64,000 nt of DNA from Hemileia vastatrix (lineage: Eukaryota; Basidiomycota; Pucciniomycetes; Pucciniales; Zaghouaniaceae). The first letter of the stretch is position 1; each line of letters begins with the position of its first letter. The notes under the pieces were generated by a model that was not told where the DNA came from, made no database searches, and worked only from the letters and a program-made list of their open reading frames with translations. The stretch is taken from the NCBI GenBank assembly GCA_030280995.1, contig JASXTE010000016.1, positions 14,337,001 to 14,401,000 of the forward strand. Reading direction: 5' to 3'. Shown one piece after another: positions 29,601-42,873 of this stretch. Made by a program: the position numbers and the translations under genes.

Positions 29601-30840
29601 TGGAATCGGAATAGGTTTGATTTGCCAAGGTTCATGACAAACAACAGGAATCAAGTAAGGTTTCCCATAAGAGTGCTTCAATACACCCCTTTCCTCCTCA
29701 ACAAACACCACCGCTTTTTCCATTAGCACAATAACGTGCAACAACAACTTCTTTTCTTCCTCAGACAACCACCCATCAGGACCAAAATTAACAACTTTCA
29801 ATCTTTCCACGGTCACCCTAGCCATCTCTACAAATTCTGGAGGATTCTTCACCAAAGGAGTACAGTACGGATCTCTTGACAAAGGAGGTCTCTTCAAAGG
29901 CGGATTAAAGCCCACAGGCATAGGCTCATTGACAGGCCTAATCTTCTGCGCTCCCTTCTTATACTTTGCCACTCCACCTTCAACTTGAGGGATCTTCAGG
30001 AATTCTTCACCACCAGACCTGGAACAAAAACCAAGGGTTTCCCCATTGCTCACATGCGTGGCCAAGGTAATGTTTTTGAAAGGTGTAGAAGAAACCCTAG
30101 TGGTACACAATTGGGAGGACTTACTTTTACACCCCAATCTCACCACTCCAAAACTTTTCCGCAATTCCACATCTTCATCCTCACTTCCAACTTACAAATC
30201 TTCAAATCTTGATTTATCTTCTGAATCACATCTTCTAAAATTGTGCAGTTTATCCTCATGCTGGAGGTCCAAAAATCGATCTTGATGATCTTCTCTCTTC
30301 AAAATTTTCTGTAGTTTAACCTCATGCTGAAGGCCCAAAAATAGATCTTGATGATCTTCACAAAAATATTTTGCATCTTCTTTCTTCATTATCTTCAGAT
30401 TTTTTTCTTGATTTTCATGAATTAACTTGAAATTTTTATCTTCTTTTCTTGAGTTTCCTTCTGTCCTACAAAAATAACCAGGGGTTTCCCCAATGCTCAC
30501 AGGTGTGGCCCAGGTGATGTTTTTGAAAGGTGTAGAAGAAACCCTAGTGGTGCACAATTGGGAGGACTTACTTTTAGACCCCAATCTCACCGCCCCAAAA
30601 CTTTTCCGCATATCTTTCAATAAAGATATATAACCAATCTTCTTCTTTGAACTTGAATTATAAATAATTAAGAATCTTGAGAGAGAGCAGAGACTTGATA
30701 AAAAACTTGATGAATACTTGCAGAAAAGAGATAGTTGAAAATCCACTTGGTATATCTCCAAGGGAGCTGACCTACTACAACCTGGGATTTCCTCATCTCG
30801 GGGAGAGTTTGTAGCACTAGGGTGATCTGCCCTTATTACT
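26633..30840 (-). pseudogene. Element B Pol, disrupted (RT, RNase H, integrase)
   Basis: Minus-strand Pol of the A family. N-terminal frame 30761-30192 carries two related copies of a KSFG(A/V)VRLG(S/C)KSKSSQL segment; TAA at 30192. RT follows, with a 1-base deletion near 29413 and catalytic GIFIDDGGIKG at about 29185, then TAG at 28921. RNase H is 28878-28288 (IYLAVDSSYIAAGAVLSQED; FTMPDGLSRRPP), ended by TAA at 28288. A spacer reaching 27860 is shifted by a 1-base deletion. Integrase is intact, 27856-26633: zinc site HEDLGHRGFGE...CEECQRR, core SLDAVHIKDG, TVDGGPEFGAEF, EGMVERGHQVI, and a C-terminal RWNGPYRVRSQVSG module. Confidence 0.88.
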
Positions 30841-33238
30841 CTAAAAAAGAAAGACTCTCAATAGAGCCTGAGCCGCACTCCAAAAATCCAGAGGCAGCAC
30901 CCACTTCCTTCCTTCTCTTACAGCAGTCCATGCACTGGCACATTGAAGATAAACCAGGCCTAGTCTCCCGACCATCCTCTCCAGGGGATGACAACCTCAT
31001 GTGAATCCTCCTTTTGTCTTCACCGGTCAACTCCAAACTGATTCCCAAATCAAATTGATAACCTATTCTTGCCTGAAAATCCATCAAGAATGGCCCACCC
31101 AAAACAGCTTTAACTGTTCCCTTAGCAATATAAAAATGAACCTTCCCTGAGGCTCCACCAACATCTAACTTCACAAACTCTGAAGTTCCAACCAATTCAG
31201 TGACATGGCCACCGATCCCTCTCAAATTCCCACCAATACCAGTTTTGATGGGGAGGCCCATATGAGTTGCCTCAAACAAAGAAATCAGGTTTATATGTGA
31301 ACCTGAATCCACCAATGCCCTTGCCTCCCTGCCATTCAGAGCGACATTGACATATCCCAGAGGAGCAGAAAAATGAGTTTCCAACCCCTCACCAAACTTT
31401 TCAGCAGAATCACAAATGTATTCTACCTCACCAGAAGAAACCCTTCTCCTGGTCAACAACTTCTTCTGCCTATCAGCCAACCCTGGACTGATAGCATACA
31501 ATTCCCCATAAGATAGGGAAACCTGACCCTGGTTCATCCTTTCCAGGACAGAGTCCATAACATTAACTTGACCAGACACTACTGGCCTCTCAAAGTGAGC
31601 ACTTTGCTTCACCACCTTGGTCCTAGAAGATTCTTGAGGACCAGCACCACCAACAGATTTACCATTAACAGGAACCAAACCAGATCCCTCACCAGAACCT
31701 CTGACTCCAACAGACTTTGGCAATGAAGCCAAAGGGACATCCTCCTCAGAGTCAGAATCCACCTCCAATGGCATTGGCTCACCATTCAGGTCCAATGCAC
31801 CAAAACTAGGGGGGCCCATGTCAGCCATACCCTTCTGCATCTTGTACAGCTCCTCTTTGCTGTACCTCTTCCTAGCTGCACTCAGCTTAGGATCCCCCTT
31901 TGAAGCATTTGGCTTTGGTTGGGCCTGAGAACTGCTCTTAGGCCTACCCACCTTTCCTGCTTCCACATCATAAACACCAGCCAAGCATTCACCACTTGAC
32001 TGTCCACCACAAGAATACAACTCCAAACCACCAAAGGAAGTAGAAAAAGAGACCTTATTGACCTCCTTCCCCTTTCCCTTGACGTCCTCATCTACCTTAA
32101 CAGAAGACTACCCCTGATCAGGAATCTCCTCAAACCTTGGCCTCCTTTGATTGAGACCACCTCTTCTCCTGACCAAATCAACAGGAGCCTCCCCCTCACT
32201 GGGCTTCACAAAAGAACCGTCAGGGAACTTAAAAACCCTGCCATCAAACTCCACTTTTCCTTCAGACACATCTCTGTTCAGTGTCCAACAATCATTGGAC
32301 CTGTGCCCCCTCCTACTGCAATAAGAGCAAACCCAAGGATCACTCCTACCAGCCCTCCTTTCAAAATCTCTTGGCTGAGAAGGTGCCTTATTAACCTTCT
32401 TGGCCTCCTGGACAAAAATGTGCAGCTTCTTTGTAAGATCAGCCAACTACTCCACCATTGGGTCCCTCTCCTGTTTGGGAACCTGCGCCAAATTTTTCTC
32501 CTCCTTCTTCTCCCTAACTTACTCTTCAGCCAAAGCCTCACTGACTTTGCTGACATACTTGGCACACCCCTCCTGATAGGTGTCCACAGCCAATAACTTC
32601 AAATGGGCCTCAACAGCCTCCTTCACCTTATCCAAGGCAGGCAACTTCTGATCCCCATTAGAAGGAGTTTTCATCAATTCCTTTCTTGACAACTCCTTCA
32701 ACACATCCATCCTGACATCTCTAGCCAGGGAAGACCAAAAAACATCTTTGGCAGCATTTTCATGTGCCAGCTCCTCCACTTCCACCAAATATTCCACCAC
32801 AGGATCAAACTGTAGCAGAAACTTCCTGTAACTATGTAAGTTACCAACACCACCATAAGATTGCCATTCACTGACAACCTTGTTCAGATCCACCATAGTG
32901 AACCTGACACCCCATCTATCCACCATTTCCCTACACAACAATTTCCAATCCCACTTCTTGTAGCCAGACATGGCCACAATCTCCTTCTTCACTGACCTAT
33001 CACCAATGAAGAAGATAATCTGCTTCACCATGTCCAGGTAGGATGCACCATCCACTCCAGCAGCAGTTTCATACTTCTCTTGAAACCACTTGACATCCTC
33101 CCCATTAAACTTGGTACCATCCCAAGTTTTAATCCTCACACACTCCCTAACCATCACAGAAGAAGGACCATCCCCCCCACTGACAGTCACCACAGGAATA
33201 GCAGAACCAGAAGCCATTCCTCCAGTCCAAAACACCAA
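30836..33238 (-). pseudogene. Element B Gag-protease with three stops
   Basis: Three collinear frames match the C copy: 33238-32519 (capsid-like part, VRFTMVDLNKVVSEWQSYGG), 32446-32108 (zinc knuckle CSYCSRRGHRSNDC) and 32026-30836 (linker and aspartic protease, ALVDSGSHINLIS, then CQCMDCCKRR). They are separated by in-frame stops: TAA at 32519, TAG at about 32449 and TAG at about 32108. The first stop is also present in element D. The end of the protein and the frameshift site are preserved. Confidence 0.88.
30842..30848 (-). promoter_or_regulatory. Frameshift heptamer T-TTT-TTA, element B
   Basis: The Gag frame reads TCT TTT TTA GAG TAA TAA. Slipping one base back gives RVIRADHPSATNSP and the Pol frame. 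T TTT TTA is the same heptamer as the well-known HIV-1 slip site. Confidence 0.75.
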
Positions 33239-33286
33239 AAAGAGCCAACCAAAGAAAACAGAGATTCCAAAGAACTAGCAAGTTCT

Positions 33287-33304
33287 ACCCCAGGTTGGGT
33301 GCCA
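33287..33304 (-). other. Primer binding site of element B
   Basis: Minus strand TGGCACCCAACCTGGGGT, 4 bases from the LTR edge at 33309. It differs from the tRNA-Lys-type site of element A at two positions. Confidence 0.65.
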
Positions 33305-34329
33305 GAAATGTAGACAATCCTATAGTACTAGCTATAGGCCTTGACCAAGGGAGTTGGAGAAAAACCAGAGAGAAAAATCCCCTTTCCCTTTAGAAAAATA
33401 GAGTGAGATTTTCTTGCTAAAGTAAGTTGGTTCCTGTTTTGCTAAAGCTCCTTTAAACACACTTGACTGCTTGATGAGCCAAGAAAGTAGTCCCCAGATA
33501 GACTACCAGACCAAAGAACTGAAATGTAGAACAAAGTCCACACCAGAGACAGCAAAGATACTTGATGTAGGCTGCAAATCCACACCAGAGACAGCAATAA
33601 TACTTGCTATAGCTTGCAAGACTATAACAGAGAAAACAGTTGCTAAAGTTAAGTTAAATGAAGAACTCACTTGCAACAAACACAGCCAATTGTGGCCAGA
33701 AAACAGTGAAAACTGAGTGAGGAACAATGAGATCACCTCCGGATGGTTGTATGATGATTAAGGTTGCCCCAAACTGTCTTGTTCACTATGTACACACAGA
33801 CCACTAACTAAGAGCCCATGCGCACCCACCAATCTGGCGCCTGTACCTGCCAGATTGCATAAAAAACCCTCCTGGAGCGCTCCCCAACCTCCTAAAACAG
33901 AGGCGGGTGGGCCGCCCGACGTCGGAGATGCCGCCTGAAGCCGCCCGGCCTCCCTGAAGCCAGAAAACCAATAAAAACCACTAATCTACTTAGAAAAATT
34001 AGCTACAACTACTAAAACCTTTAAAACACGGAATTTCACTATAACAACATTGAGACATGAAATATAGAGAAAAATTAGCTCTATCAAATGGTACTAATCA
34101 CTTAACCCTAAGACTTAAGGTTAGCCCGTAAAACACGAAAAACAAAATTAAACCGCAATCTTTTATAAATGAAAAATGAGGAAATGACCCCTTAAAACTC
34201 AGAATATGAAAAATGTCTACAGGACATAAAATATAGAGAAAAACCAGGGCTATCCAATGATAGTACCCACATACCTGCAGACCCAATATCCACGGAGTAA
34301 AACCAGAAAAATACCAAATTCCTTAACAG

Positions 34330-35096
34330 ATGTCAATTAAGACATGCACAAACAGCGCCAAATCACACAACAAATGCCCCTGCCAATTTTGGAAGACCAC
34401 ATCCTCCCTCCAATTGAGAATGTCCGCATTCTTTCTTCATCCAACCAACATGTTTAACCTCCTTTCCAAATCTGCCTCTGAAATGGGCCCCTGCCAATAC
34501 TGCATCAACAATAATTTAATCTGCGCCATAACACCACCTGTTCATCCATACAGAACGTCCTGCAATGTCTGCCACTCCAGAAAGAAGACCTGCCACAGAC
34601 CTGGTCCACTTTCTTCTACAACAGATTCACCTCCGCCTCAACCTAGTCCTTCTTCTGCCAGCACCAAAAGATCTAGGCCATCCATCCTGATACCCAGATT
34701 AATCAAAAGGCTCCACCCTTCCCCAAAGAGTACCACAACCCATAAAACAACTAGTTTTCCCATCCCTGGTCCATCTGATGGTAAAGAACATTCCTTCCTT
34801 CCTTCAACTTTAAAACTGATAACTTCTCAGTTCCTTCCTCTTCTGATAGTGATGATAACAATGTAGGATCCATTGCACCACCAACACCAACGCACTTGCC
34901 CACTATCAAGGCCAAGTTCCAACAACACACATCTCAACAGAAACAACTTCTGCTTCACTACTTCCAATCCACTCCTGCTAGAGATCCACAGGACATTGAG
35001 AACAGAAGACACCTCATTCACCAGTTCAAGGCTAATTCTGAACACTTCATTTCATCTCTTGATTCACTCTGTAATTCCACTAGTACTCGAGTTTGA
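34330..35096 (+). CDS. Zinc-cluster gene 1, intact spliced copy in block 2 (238 aa)
   Basis: Exon 1 34330-34780, intron 34781-34830 (50 bp; GTAAAG...CTGATAAC...TTCTCAG), exon 2 34831-35096; frame is kept. An internal AUG at 34450 (MFNLLSKSASEM) is an alternative start. Cysteines: CQYCINNNLIC, 12 residues, CNVCHSRKKTC (C-X2-C-X6-C-X12-C-X2-C-X6-C), matching the Zn(II)2Cys6 pattern. Then a Ser/Pro-rich part (STTDSPPPQPSPSSASTKRS), an acidic serine patch (SSSDSDDNN) and a helical C-terminus (FQQHTSQQKQLLLHYFQ, DIENRRHLIHQFKANSEHF). It is opposite in strand to the retrotransposon. DNA binding is inferred from the spacing; the usual DNA-contacting residues after the first cysteine pair are not typical. 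Confidence 0.68.
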
Positions 35097-35302
35097 TTCA
35101 GAAAAGAAAAATTGACCACACCCTCTATAGGATGTAACCACAAACAACCCTCAGTTTTAAGTCTTGGGGGACCATCCTCATTTTATAGTCTTGGGGACTC
35201 AAAAACCCTCAGTTTAAAGTCTTGGGGGACTCAAAAACCTAAATCATAAACCCAGAACCAGAGATCAACCACATTAAGACACAGAGAAAAAACTAACATT
35301 CT

Positions 35303-35343
35303 GGGGTAATTGTGAATAGAGCTGCCAGCCCATCAATTACCCC
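35303..35343. repeat. GGGGTAAYTG hairpin, block 2 copy a
   Basis: Perfect arms GGGGTAATTG/CAATTACCCC, the same paired variant as 23507-23547. Confidence 0.8.
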
Positions 35344-35831
35344 CAAACTTTCCTTTGCTAAATTCGGAGGCTCCCCCTGTGGATACCCTCCACCAATCTT
35401 TCAAAAAAACTCCAACTCCAACAAAAAAAAAACTTTTCCCTCAGTTTATAGTCTTGGGGGACTTACAACCCTCAGTTAAAGTCTTGGGGGACTAACACAG
35501 TGTTCATTTTAAAGTCTTGACGGACTACTTCTTGACAAAATCTTGAAATCAGCCAGTTTAAAGTCTTGGAGGACTAATAAATTTTCCAGTTTAGAGTCAT
35601 AGAGGAATGACTTGATACCATAGCTTTTTCAGTTTAGAGTCTTGATGGACTGATAAATTTTCCAGTTTAGAGTCATAGAGGACTGGCAGAATCTTGCATG
35701 AATCTGACCCAGCCAATTTCATGAAATACACACACAGCTAGACCCACGGAGCGTCCACCTTCACTTTATCTTCTACTCATCGCTGACAAAATCTTCTCTT
35801 ATCCTTTTCCTCACCTTTCATACCACAAATC

Positions 35832-37384
35832 ATGTCTGGATCCCCTGCTGTTGACTCCTCTACTCTTCCTTGCTTCACTGCTCCAAGGGACTATGCCTGC
35901 AAACAGTGCATCCACATGTGCAGACCTTGCACATTCACTCTTCCAAATCCAGAAGCCAAATTCTACAACATGGCTTGTGACTCTTGCTATTCCAAAAAAA
36001 AGAAATGTGACAGAGATGCCCACTATCCTATTCCTCCGCCTTCTCCTTCTCACAAGTACATCTCCAGATCCCCTACCAGGTCTCCAGAACTTGGTCCATC
36101 CTCTTCCTCTCTATCTTCAGCTCCTTCCAGAAGGTCCAGAAGCTCAGCTTCCCGCACTCTTCCAAAAAGACCAGCCTTAGCTTCTCAAGAAACTGCTTTT
36201 ATCACTGCTAAATTAGCTCCAAAAGCTTCAAAATCAACCCCTAGGCTTCTAGACCGCGTCCAGGCGGCCCGCCCGCCTCACCAAACAGCAAAAATCAGGG
36301 CCAAAACCTCCAAAAACGGCCAGAAAATAGCCACATTCATCCAGACAACAATAACAACTCAACCCAACTACCTCCTACTGCTCCCAGAGCAATGCAATCC
36401 ACTCTTCAAAAATCCAAAAACACCAAAATTTCCCAGATTTCTAAGAGAACTGCCAGAGAACCCCAAGAAGAAACCAGAACACCACACACTGCTCCACAAC
36501 AACAACTTCGTCCCCAACTAAGACAAAGAAACTACACCTCTCCTCTGTCAGCCAACTACTCTTCTGACAGTTCCATCTCTTCAAATTCTCCATCCAGAAG
36601 AGAGCAGTCTGCTTTCAAATCCCCCTCTCCTGCTCCATCCTTTAACAACCCTGGTACTCCATCACCAGCACCTCCTCCAGCTGAATCCAACAGAAATAAC
36701 AACCACAACAACAACAACAATCTCACTGCTCCGACTAGGCCCCAGGAACATCAGCATCCCAGTTCACCTTCTCAGGATCCTTCAGAGGAAGACCATGAGA
36801 ATCCATATCTTTCCCTAGTTGATCCACCCACTATGACCATTACAAAATTGTCAGAGATCCAAATCCCAGCTGCTTACAGATTTGATGAGCTTCCAATCTG
36901 TAAGTACCAAATTAATTATTCCATTTCTTCAACAAAAAATAATTACTGATCCAATTCTTCTTGTCTAGCTGGCACCCCTCCACCTGAATCTATTATTGGA
37001 GTTGGCCAAACTCTTGAAACTTCTTTGACCCTGGATTATGGAGACATGAAGAAACACCTAAGCACCATGTGTTCCAATATGCTAAAAGCCTTTGCCCTCC
37101 ATGGACCCTTGAATGACTTTGAAAAATCCTTTAGAAAGCGCCTACTGGACGACCACTGGAAAATGTCTAGGATCATTAAAAACACCCTCCAGCACTCCAT
37201 TCCTGCCTCTTCTTCTTCCTCCTCTGAACTTCCCTCTAATCCAATCCCTGATCATTACAATCCCTATAATCTCTCCAGCAGGATGCACTTCAAAGAACAC
37301 AGTGCTTCCCACAATCCCAACGAAAAACAAAAACGTCATCACAATCCGGACCAGCCTCCAGAAGCTTCATCATCCAGACAATGA
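35832..37384 (+). pseudogene. Zinc-cluster gene 2, block 2 copy (19-bp deletion)
   Basis: Starts MSGSPAVDSSTLPCFTAPRD with the same cluster, CKQCIHMCRPC...CDSCYSKKKKC. A 19-bp deletion at about 36270 (in the CGGCCCG region) shifts the frame after VQAARP; the original frame resumes at 36392-36900. The intron (GTAAGT at about 36901 to TGTCTAG) and exon 2 (to 37384, KKHLSTMCSNMLKAFALHG, EKQKRHHNPD) are preserved. Confidence 0.7.
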
Positions 37385-38204
37385 GCTCCTGCAAAAGATT
37401 AGAAACATAATAATAATATAAAATAATTAATAAAAATAATTTCAGAATTTTTTTTTTTTTTTTGTATCTACTAATATACTAAAATTAAAAATTAATAACT
37501 AAAATGAAATGAAAATGAAATAAATTAAATAAAATAAAATATAAAAAAATAATACAAATGGTATCCCATAGCCAATTGATGAGCTGATCCCCTGATACCT
37601 TACCCACATCCAAGTGCACCTTGATGTGGATACACAATTAATTCTTTTAAATGGTTAACAGAAAACTAAATTCAAAAAAAAAAAATTTAGAAATTCAGAA
37701 AATAATAAAAAATAATGAAACACAGAAACACATGAAATAAATAATAATTAAAAATAAGAAAATAGCATTGCCCGGCCAATTGATGAGCCTTTCCCCACCA
37801 ATGCTTGCCCACATCCAGGTGACCCTGATGTGGTAACACCCTATATTTTGATTTTATAATTCTTAACAACCCCCATAAAAAAATTTAAAGGAAAAAAGAG
37901 AAAAAAGAAAATAATCTAAAACTACTATCTAGCAAAAACATAACTGCAAAATCAAAGAAAGTCCAGCTCCATAAATTGTCCAATAAGGGAAAGTCCGGTC
38001 CATAGAAATGATCACTGGGTGGGCCCCCTCCAATAAGTAAAAATGACGGGAGACCACCAGTGATCCACCACCAATCTGAAAGAACCAAATATAAAGAAGC
38101 CAGTCCCAAACCATTTTAAAGTCATAGCGGACTTGAAACCTGAATAATAAACAAAAGAACTAGAATTCAACTAGGAAAAACCAAAGACTTGAGACAGACA
38201 TTCT

Positions 38205-38246
38205 GGGGTAACTGTTCTACAGAGCAGACAGCTCATCAGTTACCCC
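38205..38246. repeat. GGGGTAAYTG hairpin, block 2 copy b
   Basis: Perfect arms GGGGTAACTG/CAGTTACCCC. The inner loop stem GAGC...GCTC is kept although the loop changed from AGCCA to AGACA. Confidence 0.8.
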
Positions 38247-38465
38247 CACACTTGCCAAAATAAAATCTAGTAGCCCCTCCTGGGTACCTTCTAACAAAAA
38301 CACAACTTCCAACACAAAAAAACCAAAACCAATAAGAGTGAAGAGTCCGGAACTTGAAAACCAGAGGAAATTCCAGTTTAAAGTCATAGAGGACTAAAAC
38401 CTGTGAAAATAAACCAATACTAGGGTTCAACCAAATTAAGAAAAAGGGTTGGAAACAGACAATCT

Positions 38466-38506
38466 GGGGTAACTGTTGATAGAGCAGCCAGCCCATCAGT
38501 CACCCC
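38466..38506. repeat. GGGGTAAYTG hairpin, block 2 copy c
   Basis: Arms GGGGTAACTG/CAGTCACCCC with one mismatch. Next to the integrase end of element C. Confidence 0.75.
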
Positions 38507-38642
38507 TACACTTGCCAAGATCAAATCTAGAAGCCCCACCCATGGGTACCCTCTAACAAAAGTTTCAAACAAACAGACGCATAGCATCACCACAAAAAAA
38601 CCAAAATTAAAGAATGGTCCGTAGTTTATCCTCATTGTGGAG

Positions 38643-41600
38643 TTAATCTTCTTCATACCTAGTGCCTCTGGGATAAAACCTCTTCACTTGGTCTGCAGCC
38701 ACCCTCTTTTTCAAGACTGCACCATCCAACTCTTCCAAAACATAAGAACATCCAGACACCTGAGATCTGACTCTGTAAGGTCCATTCCATCTGTCAGCAA
38801 ACATTTTGCCCCACTGACTCTCCAAACTTCTATTATACACCAAAACCAAACAACCAGGTTTCAAGGGATTCCTGAGTCTATGAGCCTACTTCTTGTCCCA
38901 GTACCTGACTGATTGATTCCTAATCTTCATCATTCTAGAGTACGCCTTCTCTTGACATTCCTCTCTACATTCCAACTGTTGCATCCTGGCACAGAGAAAA
39001 TCTTCTGTTGAGTGCACATCATCCCAATCAATTCCAAGATAAGAGACAGCTTCCAAGTCCACTAGTAGAGCAGCTTTCTGACCAAACATTAACTAATAAG
39101 GAGAATAGCCAGTTGTCCTCTTCACAGTGACCCTATCCACAAATAAAACCAAGGGTAAATAATGCCTCCACTTTTCGGCACTATCTCCACACATCTTCAC
39201 CAAAGCATTCTTGATAACTTGATGGCCTCTTTCAACCATGCCTTCAGCTTCAGGATAATACGGTTTAGCCACTCTAACCCTAGAACCAACACTAGCCACA
39301 GCTTCTTTAAATTTGGCACCAAACTCTGGCCCGCCATCAACAGTGACCAACTTCATCAACCCATACCTATAAATCCACTCCTTCTTCAAAAACTCTGCCA
39401 CATTCTTGGCAGTCAAATTAACCAGAGGCACTGCCTCAACCCAACCAGACAAATCATCCCTAGCAAAAATCAAGTATTTATACCTGCCCTCTTTAATATG
39501 GACAGCATCCAGACTGACCCTTCCAAAAACAGTTGATTCACCAGTAGCACGGCCCACCTCTTTAGGTTTCAAGTGACTTCTTCTTTGACATTCTTCACAA
39601 GATTGAACACAACCCTGCACAGTCAACTTCATACCCGGCCACCAAAATCTGTCTGCTACTCTTCTATAAGTCTCCCCAAAGCCTCTATGACCAAGGTCTT
39701 CATGCAAAGACTTCAAAACCAATTCTTGACCCTTCTCCTGAGTCACCACCACTTGAGGATTAGGATGTCTCCTTCTCATCAAGCGCCTTCCTGACACATA
39801 AAATCCAGGACTCTTCTTTTTGATTGCCAACCAAGTATCATCATCACAACTGTCTGGCCTCTCCAAGGTCAAAAGATATTCCACAAGAATAAAATAAAAC
39901 CCAGATTGACCCAAGGTCTCATCTTCAAAATCCAACAAAACAACATCCAAGGGTACAACTCTGTCATCAAAATCACCAGTGTGAACATGAGCCAATTGAG
40001 CAGCCCAACCAGGACACCAATCCTTAAATTTTGGCACGTCCTTCTCTTTCCACTGAACCTTGTGACAATCCAGTTCACTAACAAAAACACCCTTTTCCAA
40101 TTTTGAGCTGTCCCAAACAACAACTCCATCTTCATCAACAAAAACATCCTGATCACCAGAATCAAGATCAGATCCAGCCAGTTTAACCTCTTGGGGGAGG
40201 TCAGAACAATCATCCAGTTTAGCCTCATGGGGGAGGTCAGAAAAATCTTCAGAACCCTTTGTGCTGGCCCTAATCACTGGAACATCTTCGTCAAACTCAT
40301 CAGCCTCAGAATCTTCATCTGTAGGTGGCCTCCTTGATAACCCATCAGGCATAGTAAAAGTTTTACCTGGTTTGTGTACCAGGTCAAATGAAAAATGTTG
40401 AATAAACACCACCCACCTAGTCATTGGAGCATTTGGAAGACTAGGTGTTTTGATCATCTGAACCAAAGGTTTTGCATCCACTTGCAGCTCAAAATGCTGC
40501 CCCCACAAAACCGTCTGTAGCTTCTTTAAAATTTTAGCTACGCCACACAATTCCAACTTAGGTTGAGAATACCTAGATTCCACCTCATTAAACACCACAG
40601 ACTCATAACTTACTGGCCTGACCCTCCCAGTCTTATCCTCCTAAGACAAAACGGCACCAGCAGCAATATAGCTTGAGTCCACTGCCAGATAAATCTTTCC
40701 AGCACCAACACCATAATCCAACTTGTGAAGAATTATATCTTCACCAACAACCTTTTTCAGCTTCTGAAAAGCCTCTTCACACTCTTCAGTCCATTCCCAA
40801 TCTGCATCTTTTCTGGTCAACCTCCTTAAAGGTGAAGCCAACAAAGAAAAATCCTTAATAAAAATCCTGACATATACACATACACCCAAAAATCCTCTGA
40901 CTTCAGTAGTATTTTTAGGCCTTGGCCATGCCTGAATTTTATTAATCTTCTTCTTCGCCATAATCCTTCCCACTTTACATACCACATGACCCAGAATTTC
41001 GAAAGCAGGAACACAAAAACAGAATTTTGACCCTGAAATGGTCAAACCAGCCTCTTCAATCCTGAACAACACTCTCTCTAGAGTTATTGCATATTCCCAC
41101 ACAAACCTCCTTATGCCAGGGTTTTCCAATAACACCTCATTACCATAATCAGTGGATGGTCCTTTAATTCCAGCATCATCAATAAAAATACCAGCATGAG
41201 TAGGAACCTCATCCTGCAAAATCCAAGCCATCTGTGCTTGATAAACTGCCACCGAATTAGTTGATCCTTGAGGCAACCTAGTGAGCTGAAATCTTCCCAA
41301 AGGAGTCTCAAAAGTTGTGAGAGGCCTTGAATCCATATGGAGTTCCCTCTCATCATAACCACCCATAATATCACCCAAACCATAACACACCCTTCCAGCA
41401 AAAGCTTCGACAAAATCCTCTGCACTTGGCAGCATACCAGCGTCCTTGATAGTGACTCTATTCAAGGCTCTAAGATCATGAACCACCCTCAACTTTCCAT
41501 TCTGCTTCTTTACACAGAATACCAGACTTGAGTAACTGGATGTTGATTGTTCATATAAACCAGTCCTGAATCTTTCCCTAACAATCTCTACAAAATCCTC

Positions 41601-42873
41601 TCGAGTAGCGGCTGAAATCAGAATAGGTTTGATTTGCCAAGGTTCATGAAAAACAACAGGAATCAAGTAAGGTTCCCCATAAGAGTGCTTCAATACACCC
41701 CTTTCCTCCTCAACAAATTCCACCGCTTTTTCCCTTAGCACAATAACGTGCAACAACAACTTCTTTTCTTCCTCAGACAACCACCCATCAGGACCAAAAT
41801 TAACAACTTTAAATCTTTCTCCGGTCACCCTAGCTGTCTCTACAAATTCTGGAGGTATCTTCACCAAAGGAGTACAGTACGGATCTCTTGACAAAGGAGG
41901 TCTCTTCAAAGGCGGATTCAAACCCACAGGCATAGGCTCATTGACAGGCCTAATCTTCTGCCCTACCTTCTTATACTTTGACGCTCCACCTTCAACTTGA
42001 GGAATCTTCAGGAATTCTTCACCACCAGACCTGGAACAAAAACCAAGGGTTTCCCCATTGCTCACATGTGTGGCCAAGGTAATGTTTTTGACAGGTGTAG
42101 AAGAAACCCTAGCGGTGCACAATTGGGAGGACTTACTTTTACACCCCAATCTCACCACTCCAAAACTTTTCTGCAATTCCACATCTTCATCCTCACTTCC
42201 AACTTCGAAATCTTCAAATCTTGATTTATCTTCTGAATCACATCTTCTAAAATTGTGCAGTTTATCCTCATGCTGGAGGTCCAAAAATAGATCTTGATGA
42301 TCTTCCTTCTTCAACATTTTCTGCAGTTTAACCTCATGCTGGAGGCCCAAAAATATATCTCAACGATCTTCACAAAAATATTTTGCATCTTCTTTCTTCA
42401 TTATCTTCAGATTTTTTTCTTGATTTTCTTGAATTATCTTGAAATTTTTATCTTCTTTTCTTGAGTTTTCTTCTGTCCTACAAAAATAACCAGGGGTTTC
42501 CCCAATGCTCACAGGTGTGGCCCAGGTAATGTTTTTGAAAGGTGTAGAAGAAACCCTAGCGGTGCACAATTGGGAGGACTTACTTTTAGACCCCAATCTC
42601 ACCGCCCCAAAACTTTTCCGCATATCTTTCAATAAAGATATATAACCAATCTTCTTCCTTGAGCTTGAATTAAAAATAATTAAGAATCTTGAGAGAGAAC
42701 AGAGACTTGATAAAAAACTTGATGAATACTTGCAGAGAAGAGAAACATTAAAAAAGAGAAAGTTGAAAATCCACTTGGTATATCTCCAAGGGAGCTGACC
42801 TACTACAACCTGGGATTTCCTCATCTCGGGGAGAGTTTGTAGCACTAGGGTGATCAGCCCTTATTACTCTAAA
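38643..42873 (-). pseudogene. Element C Pol, disrupted by a few stops
   Basis: Frames 42845-42360 and 42350-40641 cover the N-terminal linker with two DLQHE/GLQHE-type repeats and all of RT (VVHDLRALNRVTIKDAG, GIFIDDAGIKG) into RNase H. Frame 40598-39093 covers the rest of RNase H, the spacer and the integrase core (TVDGGPEFGAKF, EGMVERGHQVI). Interruptions are single stops, not frameshifts: TGA at 42360, TAG at 40641, TAG at 39090-39092 and TAG at 38886. The RT base deletion seen in B and D is absent. It is the least damaged of the three array copies. Confidence 0.88.

Larger units (their letters stand above)
33309..38642 (-). mobile_element. Long LTR-type block 2, shared by elements B and C
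   Basis: TGTAGACAATCCTATAG edge next to the B primer binding site. It serves as 5' LTR-type block for B and 3' block for C, about 5.3 kb. It carries an intact gene 1 and a frameshifted gene 2, an AGTC motif cluster (35150-35690), two CCACATC hairpins, one GATCACTGG hairpin (38010-38065) and three GGGGTAAYTG hairpins. The stretch 33310-34330 has no gene beyond a repeat-derived short frame; it includes the CCTCCCTGAAGCCAG box near 33950. Confidence 0.7.
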
